From positions 1 to 12,427 of the forward strand of contig JBFFGE010000145.1 in assembly GCA_041557595.1 (NCBI GenBank): a stretch of 12,427 bases of DNA, read 5' to 3'. Below, piece after piece: positions 7,400 to 12,427 of this stretch. Every line of letters starts with the position of its first letter. Position 1 is the stretch's first letter. Position numbers and translations under genes: made by a program. This DNA comes from JAOTYV01 sp041557595. GTDB lineage: Bacteria; Pseudomonadota; Alphaproteobacteria; UBA8366. The notes under the pieces are model-generated. The model worked only from the letters and a program-made list of their open reading frames with translations. It did not search any database and was not told the origin of the DNA.

Positions 7400-7465
7400 T
7401 CAGAGAACACCGCCCAATGCAAGGCCGAGGATGGCCGGTAATAGCGTATGTTGGGCCATTTTCAT
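7400..7465 (-). pseudogene. Orphaned signal-peptide start of the cytochrome c peroxidase, ended by TGA
   Basis: From ATG at 7465 the frame reads MKMAQHTLLPAILGLALGGV-L and then TGA (7400-7402). It continues in the same frame as IAPSSDAVSQQAPQ into the peroxidase body at 7357. Basic start, hydrophobic core and a plausible cleavage site after SDA make this a complete signal peptide apart from the stop. GGAG (7474-7477 on the minus strand) stands eight bases before the ATG, much better than anything before 7357. The original gene therefore most likely spanned 6425-7465, with 346 codons including the TGA plus its terminal stop. One base change (for example TGA to TGG, CGA or TCA) would restore it. 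Confidence 0.8.
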
Positions 7466-7557
7466 GCGCGCGGCTCCAAAGAAAATGCGAAATTCACAAA
7501 GCGACGCCCCCGAAGTTTGGCTCGTCGGGAGCGCCTGCGTGCCTTGTTTTCGCACTG

Positions 7558-7582
7558 AATTGCTAACAATTAGTTAAATTGC
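7558..7582. promoter_or_regulatory. AT-rich repeat cluster upstream of the peroxidase gene, possible operator
   Basis: Two direct copies of AATTGC (7558-7563 and 7577-7582) flank an inverted repeat TAAC-AATTA-GTTA (7564-7576). The cluster sits about 95-115 bases upstream of the peroxidase ATG at 7465, inside an unusually AT-rich 7550-7640 stretch of a GC-rich genome. This is where a regulator of the peroxidase/DAHL unit could bind. No convincing -35/-10 pair was found, so the assignment is tentative. Confidence 0.3.
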
Positions 7583-7661
7583 GTCCTATCTTTGGCGCCG
7601 GGAGGAAAATATTTAATATTAATAGATAGATGGATGGAGATACGTCGGCCGCGGCGCCGGA

Positions 7662-8693
7662 TTAGACGCCTGCCTTGCGCAACGCGGGCAGGACTTTGTC
7701 GCCGAGCAGTTCGATCGTCCTCAGCACGATTTTTTGATCCATGCCGAGCCATTGAATACGGCTTATGATCCGCGTACAGCCGGTTTCCCGCGCCAGCGCG
7801 AGCAGTTCTTCCGCGCATTGCTCGGGCGAGCCGAGAATGACCCGGCCGGCGATGAGGTCTTCGAAATCGGGGTGCTGTTTGTCGGAGCCGACCACATCGG
7901 TAAAAAGGCCCCACTGCCCGAAAACCCGATAGCTCGCCTCGATAAAGGGGCCGGCTTCGCGAATGGCGGTTTCCTTGTCGGGTGCGACGACGATATTGCG
8001 CAGCAATGGGAATTCCGTCGGCATCGCCTTGCCGAGCGACGCCAGCGTCTCGCGGAAAACGGCCGCTTGCTCGGTAATGACGCCGGTGACCAGATGGGCC
8101 GAGGCGACCCAGCTATCGCCCAGGGCGGTATCCGCCAATCGTGCCGCGCGCGCGACCGCTTTCGTCACGCTGCCGCCATACCACATCGGCGGCCGGGGTT
8201 TCCGGGTCGATTTCAGCGCCAGGGTCAGTCCCTTGGCGTCGAAATGTTTGCCCGCAAGCTCGACCCGTTCTTCCGTGAAGAGACGTTGTATCAGGTCGAC
8301 CGATTCCAGGTACCGGCCGATCCGCTTGCCGTGGTCGAGCCCGAGGATCTTGAATTCGTCTTCCTGCCAACCCGGCGCCACGCCCAGGATAAAGCGGCCG
8401 CCGGTGGCCGCATCGAGCAGCGCCGCCTGTTGGGCGACATGGAGCGGATGGAACAGCGGAAGGATGAGCATACAGCTTGCGAGCGTCATGCCGTCGGCCT
8501 CCGGCGCCAGCCGCATGAGCGTCTCCAGCGGCGGGAACCAGGCCGTCGATCCGTAAGATAAATGATTGCCGATCGCAACGCCGTCGAACCCCACCTGGCG
8601 CGCGAGCCGCACCTGCTCGACGTGTTCCGCGAGCCGGCGCTGCATGGATTCGTCGGGTCTGTGCTCCGAGCTGATAAATAAACTCAACTGCAT
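7662..8693 (-). CDS. LLM-class flavin-dependent oxidoreductase (luciferase-like monooxygenase)
   Basis: A 343-residue TIM-barrel enzyme of the bacterial luciferase-like family, which uses reduced FMN or F420 to oxidise a small organic substrate in the cytoplasm. Visible landmarks are QVGFDGVAIGNHLSYGS near the N-terminus, LDAATGGRFILGVAPGWQED, the GLDHGKRIGRYLESVDLIQR helix, a PPMWYGGSVTKAVARAARLA segment and the C-terminal LGSPEQCAEELLALARETGC with IQWLGMDQ. The ATG at 8693 is chosen because AGGGGAAG lies about nine bases upstream and the protein then opens with the usual first strand MQLSLFIS; a TTG at 8741 would add 16 residues lacking family similarity. It lies 112 bases downstream of the adaptor gene on the same strand and may share its transcript. 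Cofactor and substrate cannot be told from sequence. Confidence 0.88.
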   Translation of the reverse strand: MQLSLFISSEHRPDESMQRRLAEHVEQVRLARQVGFDGVAIGNHLSYGSTAWFPPLETLMRLAPEADGMTLASCMLILPLFHPLHVAQQAALLDAATGGRFILGVAPGWQEDEFKILGLDHGKRIGRYLESVDLIQRLFTEERVELAGKHFDAKGLTLALKSTRKPRPPMWYGGSVTKAVARAARLADTALGDSWVASAHLVTGVITEQAAVFRETLASLGKAMPTEFPLLRNIVVAPDKETAIREAGPFIEASYRVFGQWGLFTDVVGSDKQHPDFEDLIAGRVILGSPEQCAEELLALARETGCTRIISRIQWLGMDQKIVLRTIELLGDKVLPALRKAGV

Positions 8694-8805
8694 GGCGTTC
8701 GCTTCCCCTGAAACCGGTGACCCCTGGGCAAAGACTAACAAGTCTCGGCCGTCGCGTCACAGCGGCCGCTGTCTCGCAAGGCGTAAATTCGGGGCCGTTG
8801 TCCGC

Positions 8806-9894
8806 CTACCAGAGTTTAATATTTTTGTAGATCCGGATGTTGATGTCCGCGCGCATGCCGGGCGTCAGGTTGGGGGGTGGATTTTCGAGCGAAATCCGAA
8901 CGGGGACACGTTCGGCGGCGCTGCCCAGCTTGCTGGCGCGGCCGTTATTTCCGTCCGACCCGTTGGTCGTCACGCTGCCGATGTGATGCACCTTGCCGAA
9001 GAAATCCTCGAAAGGATACGCATCGAGATTAATGAGAACCTCTTGCCCGATCCGCACATGACGAATTTGGCTTTCATTGACATAAGCCTCGACCCAATAA
9101 AGCATTGGGTCGTATAGCATCAGTATATTGACACCATCTTCAATGTATTCGCCTTTGTATCGATGGATTTTTCCTATAACGCCATCGATGGGGCTGCTGA
9201 TTTTTCTGTATTCGACGAATAGTTCTTCTTTTTTTATGGAGTCTAATATCCTGTTTTCTTTTATTTTCGATATTGATATTTGGTTATCTATAATTTCAAG
9301 CCGTTTTTCCGTCGACTTTATCTGGCCCAATTCCCTTTTGGCGATCGCGATTTTGCCTTTCAGGGTTGCGGTCCGGCCCTCCAGGATCAGCGTCTTGTCT
9401 TGCTCGATGGCGAGCTTGGTTTCGGGGGATATCCTTTTTCGGACCAGCCCCCGCATTCGGGCGAGGTCTTTCCGCGCGAGGCTGAGGCGTTGCTCTTCGG
9501 ACTGATATTCCACCTCGAGCGCCGCAATTTTTTCACGCTGGGTCTCCAGCTTCGAATGGAATTCGTCCTCGAACGCCACTCTTTCCGACATCAGGCGGGT
9601 TCGGTTCGCCCGTTCCAGCGCAAGGTCGGTCTGCAGCGAACGGATATTCAGGCGAATATCCTCATGCTCGAGGGTCACGATCAGTTGACCTTTCCGTACC
9701 GGGCTACCTTCGGCGACGTGAACGGTCTCGATCTTGCCGTCGACCTGCGCCGATATATTCGTGAAATCGGTTTGGACGCGCGCATCGCTTTCATAGACAT
9801 GCGTGGCCCAATAGAACACTTCATAGGCGAGGAGAAGCATTGCGCCGCACAGGGCCACGGCTATGAGGATCTTAACTTTCGCCTTAATATTCAA
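8806..9894 (-). CDS. HlyD/EmrA-type membrane-fusion adaptor of an efflux or secretion system
   Basis: A 362-residue periplasmic adaptor anchored by one N-terminal membrane segment (about residues 8-30). The two halves of a lipoyl-like domain are NISAQVDGKIETVHVAEGSP (47-65) and ISSPIDGVIGKIHRYKGEYI (232-251), separated by a long helical hairpin (about 80-225); a beta-barrel region follows (about 265-357). Such proteins bridge an inner-membrane MFS or ABC pump to an outer-membrane channel. No pump or TolC-like gene is adjacent on the same strand; the nearest exporter is the divergent MFS gene. The frame has no ATG at its N-terminus: TTG at 9894 is taken as start because GGAAAGAAG precedes it at a suitable distance. 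An upstream CTG at 9930 would add a 12-residue polar N-terminus and cannot be excluded. Residues about 199-231 are encoded by a remarkably AT-rich stretch. Confidence 0.87.
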   Translation of the reverse strand: MNIKAKVKILIAVALCGAMLLLAYEVFYWATHVYESDARVQTDFTNISAQVDGKIETVHVAEGSPVRKGQLIVTLEHEDIRLNIRSLQTDLALERANRTRLMSERVAFEDEFHSKLETQREKIAALEVEYQSEEQRLSLARKDLARMRGLVRKRISPETKLAIEQDKTLILEGRTATLKGKIAIAKRELGQIKSTEKRLEIIDNQISISKIKENRILDSIKKEELFVEYRKISSPIDGVIGKIHRYKGEYIEDGVNILMLYDPMLYWVEAYVNESQIRHVRIGQEVLINLDAYPFEDFFGKVHHIGSVTTNGSDGNNGRASKLGSAAERVPVRISLENPPPNLTPGMRADINIRIYKNIKLW

Positions 9895-10032
9895 TATCGA
9901 CTTCTTTCCGGGCTGATCGGAACCGGACAGTTTCTACGTTATGTGGTTTTACGGCCGGGAGGCGCAAAACGCAGTGCGGAAGTTTGAGCGCGGGCACCGA
10001 GCTTGTCCATGGCTTAAGGGTGGACCGAAAAA

Positions 10033-11295
10033 TTGACGACAGACAGTGCAGATCGTCCGGACGATACCGGAATCCGGTTGCTGCTGCACGATCCGAACTA
10101 TTTGTATATCTGGATTCTGGGGGGGCTGACCGGGTTCATCCGCTGGTTTCAGCTTCTCGCCCTGGGCGTCTACACATTTGAAATCACCGAATCTCCGATC
10201 CTGGTGGCGCTCGTGCCGATCCTCTGGGGTTTGCCGCTGACATTTTTCGGGCCGGTCATCGGGGCATTTGCGGATCGATTCAATCGCAAGTTTCTCCTCG
10301 GCGGAACGATCGCGATGATTTTGGTCGCGGCTGCCGCAATGACGGCCTTTGCCTATGTGGGCGCCTTGACCTTTACCCACATCGCCATTGCGTCTGTGAT
10401 CAGCGGATTGTTCTGGGCGACCGATATGCCGGTGCGTCGCCGCCTGGTCGGCGATGTCGCGGGCGCGAACCTGTCCGCCGCCATGAGCCTCGATGCGGCG
10501 ACCAACAGCGCGACCCGGATGGCGGGCCCGTTCATGGGCGGGATCATGCTGCAACTGGTCGGTATCACCGGCGTGTACGCGATGAGCACGGCGGTCTATG
10601 CGATCGGGCTCATGCTGATCATTGCCATTCGCTTGCCGGAACACGTGAAGCGGGTCGGCTCCCCGACTATTCTGCTCGATATTATCGCCGGCGTGCGGTT
10701 CATTCTCGGCAATTGGGAACTGCGGCGCGTCTTCGCCGTGACGATCGTCTTCAACGTCTGGGGCTTTCCTTTCACCGCGATGATCCCGATCCTGGGCAAG
10801 GAGCGTCTTCATCTCGATCCCTTTTTCGTGGGCCTGCTGTCCAGTCTCGAAGGATTTGGCGCGTTCGTCGGGGCCATGGTTATCGCGGTCGTGGCCAAGC
10901 CGGCCTATTTCGGGCGGATCTATCTCGGCGGCATGATGCTCTACCTCGCCATGATCCTGTATCTCAGCGTCCTGTCCTACGTTTCCGGCGGTCCTCACCA
11001 TTCCTTCGTGGCCGCGTCGATGACGCTGACGGTAATCGGCATCGCCGGCGCGGGTTTCGCCGTCATGCAGAGCACGCTGACCTATTTGAGCGCGCCGCCG
11101 GAATACCGCAGCCGCGTATTAGGCGTTCTCGCGCTGTGTATCGGCACGGGGCCGATCGGTTTTCTCAATGTCGGCTGGATGGCCGAGTCCTATGGGCTGC
11201 CTTGGGCCCTGTTCATCATGTCGGTCGAAGGTTTGTTCGCGACGCTGCTGCTCTGGGTTTACGGGGTGCTAACCCGGGAGGACGGCTCTGTATAG
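10033..11295 (+). CDS. MFS exporter, MFS_3/EntS-like family
   Basis: A 420-residue inner-membrane protein with about 12 hydrophobic segments. It carries the major-facilitator loop motif GAFADRFNRK at residues 77-86, between the second and third membrane helices. Overall layout resembles the MFS_3 group that includes the enterobactin exporter EntS; length also fits this group rather than the 14-helix EmrB type. The frame opens with TTG at 10033; the codon six triplets upstream is TAA (10015-10017), and no ATG or GTG occurs before the first membrane helix, so TTG is the only sensible start. AAGGGTGG lies about 10 bases ahead. It is divergent from the adaptor gene with 138 bases between the two starts, and is followed after 60 bases by the nucleoside hydrolase gene, perhaps as one transcript. 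The exported substrate is unknown. Confidence 0.87.
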   Translation: MTTDSADRPDDTGIRLLLHDPNYLYIWILGGLTGFIRWFQLLALGVYTFEITESPILVALVPILWGLPLTFFGPVIGAFADRFNRKFLLGGTIAMILVAAAAMTAFAYVGALTFTHIAIASVISGLFWATDMPVRRRLVGDVAGANLSAAMSLDAATNSATRMAGPFMGGIMLQLVGITGVYAMSTAVYAIGLMLIIAIRLPEHVKRVGSPTILLDIIAGVRFILGNWELRRVFAVTIVFNVWGFPFTAMIPILGKERLHLDPFFVGLLSSLEGFGAFVGAMVIAVVAKPAYFGRIYLGGMMLYLAMILYLSVLSYVSGGPHHSFVAASMTLTVIGIAGAGFAVMQSTLTYLSAPPEYRSRVLGVLALCIGTGPIGFLNVGWMAESYGLPWALFIMSVEGLFATLLLWVYGVLTREDGSV

Positions 11296-11331
11296 AGTTT
11301 TGCGTTGCGATGCGGCGCTTGCCGTTGCGCC

Positions 11332-11354
11332 GCGGAGGCGGCTAAATCCTCCGC
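11332..11354 (+). promoter_or_regulatory. Hairpin burying a Shine-Dalgarno-like GGAGG before the nucleoside hydrolase
   Basis: GCGGAGG (11332-11338) pairs exactly with CCTCCGC (11348-11354) over a nine-base loop. The stem ends one base before the ATG at 11356 and takes up the only GGAGG in the leader, which is itself rather far (17 bases) from that ATG. Folding of the mRNA could lower translation of the nucleoside hydrolase. A chance GC-rich stem is possible. Confidence 0.35.
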
Positions 11355-11355
11355 C

Positions 11356-12294
11356 ATGAGCCCGCGCCCTATCATCATCGATTGCGACCCCGGCCAGGAC
11401 GATGCGGTCGCGCTGCTCCTGGCGTTGGCGTCGCCGGAAGACCTCGACGTGCTCGGGGTAACCTGTGTCGCCGGCAACGTGCCGCTTGACCTGACGCAGC
11501 GGAACGCGCGCATCATCGTCGCCTTGTCGGGCCGCCCCGAAGTGCCGGTCTATGCCGGCTGCCCGCGGCCGATCCTCCGCCCGCTGGTCACGGCGGAACG
11601 GGTGCACGGCAAGTCCGGTCTGGACGGCTACGCATGGGACGCGCCGACAACGCCGCTGGCGGAAGGCCACGCGGTCGATTTCATCGTTGCGACGTGCCTT
11701 GCCGCCGCGGATCGTTCGATCACGTTGTGTCCGCTCGGCCCCATGACCAACATCGCGCAGGCCATCGTGCAGGCGCCGGCGATACTGCCGAAGCTGCACG
11801 AGATTGCCTTCATGGGCGGCGCGGCGCTCGGGCCCGGCAATGTCACCGCCAGCGCGGAATTCAATATCTATACCGATCCGCATGCGGCGCAGGTCGTGCT
11901 GAGCAGCGGCGTCCCGCTGACCATGTTCGGCCTCGATGTGACGCATCAGGCGATCAGCACGCCGGCGCGCCGCGACGCCATCCGCGCCATCGGCTCGCCG
12001 GTTTCGGACGCGGTGAGTGCGATGCTGACCTTCTACGACCGGCACGATATCGACCGGTACGGCGTGCCGGGCGGGCCGCTGCACGACCCCTGCGTCATTG
12101 CCTATCTGCTGCGCCCCAAATTGTTCGGGGGCAAGGAGTGCCATGTCGCGGTCGAGACAGAGTCGGCGCTGACCATGGGCCGCACGGTCGCCGATTGGTG
12201 GGGCGTGGGCGGCGAAGCGCCGAACTGCCGGGTGATCAACCGGATCGACGCGGACGGGTTCTACGCGCTGATCGTCGAACGGCTGGCGCGCTAG
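11356..12294 (+). CDS. Inosine-uridine-preferring nucleoside hydrolase family protein
   Basis: A 312-residue cytoplasmic enzyme of the calcium-dependent nucleoside hydrolase family, which splits the N-glycosidic bond of ribonucleosides to release base and ribose for salvage. The N-terminal calcium/ribose-binding signature DCDPGQDD lies at residues 9-16. Further landmarks are CPLGPMTNIAQA, EFNIYTDPHAA (Glu168, Asn170) and LHDPCVIAYLL, whose His243-Asp244 pair corresponds to the catalytic His and calcium-binding Asp of IU-type enzymes. All key residues appear intact and length is usual. ATG at 11356 is chosen because the protein then begins a few residues before the first beta strand; a TTG at 11305 would add a Cys/Ala-rich stretch unlike the family. 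The start is preceded by a hairpin rather than an open ribosome binding site. The IS481 element begins only about 20 bases after the stop codon. Base preference is not predictable. Confidence 0.92.
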   Translation: MSPRPIIIDCDPGQDDAVALLLALASPEDLDVLGVTCVAGNVPLDLTQRNARIIVALSGRPEVPVYAGCPRPILRPLVTAERVHGKSGLDGYAWDAPTTPLAEGHAVDFIVATCLAAADRSITLCPLGPMTNIAQAIVQAPAILPKLHEIAFMGGAALGPGNVTASAEFNIYTDPHAAQVVLSSGVPLTMFGLDVTHQAISTPARRDAIRAIGSPVSDAVSAMLTFYDRHDIDRYGVPGGPLHDPCVIAYLLRPKLFGGKECHVAVETESALTMGRTVADWWGVGGEAPNCRVINRIDADGFYALIVERLAR

Positions 12295-12313
12295 CTGTGG
12301 TCTTTCGATAGGT

Positions 12314-12427
12314 TGTCCATTCGGCCCTGACCGGGGAGACTGGAGTTACCAAGCTTCAGCACTCTTTGGGAGAGCCGAATGAACATTCACAAGAATGCCC
12401 GTTTGACGCCGCTCGGTCGAGAACGAA
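12314..12427 (+). mobile_element. IS481-family insertion sequence, left end (truncated by window edge)
   Basis: The transposase start at 12379 shows that an insertion sequence enters here. Its left end probably lies at or near TGTCCATTCGG (from 12314), since IS481 elements commonly begin with TGT and leave a short leader before the transposase. The right end and the target duplication are outside the window, so the boundary is approximate. Confidence 0.55.
12379..12427 (+). CDS. IS481-family transposase, first 16 residues only
   Basis: ATG at 12379 opens the frame MNIHKNARLTPLGRER, which runs off the right edge. MN(I/V)HKNARLTP is the typical N-terminus of IS481-family transposases in Proteobacteria, just ahead of their helix-turn-helix. 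A good ribosome binding site (GGGAGAG, 12368-12374) precedes it. The DDE catalytic core is not in view, so intactness cannot be judged. Confidence 0.7.
   Translation, partial: MNIHKNARLTPLGRER

Noticed and set aside
7400..7402. Selenocysteine at the signal-peptide TGA
   Set aside because: The position is at the end of a signal peptide hydrophobic core, where selenocysteine has no known role, and no clear SECIS-like hairpin was seen just downstream.
7613..7640. TTAATATTAA palindrome and the short GATA/GATG run beside it
   Set aside because: They are short and AT-driven, lie just past the flavin monooxygenase stop, and no second copy or matching promoter element was found.
9949..11001. 350-codon open frame on the minus strand
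   Set aside because: It is antisense to the MFS exporter and shows only His/Asp/Arg-rich low-complexity sequence.

Overview
The window looks like chromosomal DNA of a GC-rich alphaproteobacterium. This is an inference from codon usage, the PutA and FutA/FbpA-type protein sequences, and the IS481-type transposase start at the right edge. No rRNA, tRNA or CRISPR array was seen. Gene order is ordinary metabolism and transport, interrupted by one small odd module in the middle.

Layout. (1) 1-1458 is the C-terminal part of a proline-catabolism enzyme (PutA, aldehyde dehydrogenase domain), cut by the left edge. (2) 1547-4502 is a ferric-iron ABC uptake locus: a candidate promoter overlapped by a Fur-like box, a periplasmic Fe(III)-binding protein and a fused two-domain permease. 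No ATPase gene is adjacent. (3) 4615-5436 is a D-glutamate cyclase-like/DUF1445 protein, set off from the permease by a likely terminator. (4) A perfect 12-bp inverted repeat at 5446-5476 separates these plus-strand genes from a minus-strand block. (5) 5535-7465 (minus) is a two-gene unit: a di-heme cytochrome c peroxidase followed, through a 4-base ATGA overlap, by a membrane protein with a DAHL-type sensor region but no kinase. The peroxidase reading frame is broken by a TGA inside what is clearly its signal peptide. (6) 7662-8693 (minus) is a luciferase-like flavin monooxygenase and 8806-9894 (minus) is an EmrA/HlyD-type adaptor with a very AT-rich segment. (7) 10033-11295 (plus) is an EntS-like MFS exporter, divergent from the adaptor; both appear to start with TTG. 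(8) 11356-12294 (plus) is a nucleoside hydrolase. (9) From about 12314 an IS481-family insertion sequence begins and runs off the right edge.

How the genes relate. The iron-binding protein and permease form one transporter that must borrow an ATPase from elsewhere. The peroxidase/DAHL pair is the least conventional part of the window: translational coupling suggests the two proteins work together in the periplasm or at the membrane, but the signal-peptide stop means the peroxidase is either recently inactivated, mis-sequenced or recoded. The adaptor and the MFS protein share a 138-base divergent intergenic region and could form an export pair, although MFS_3 proteins normally act without an adaptor.
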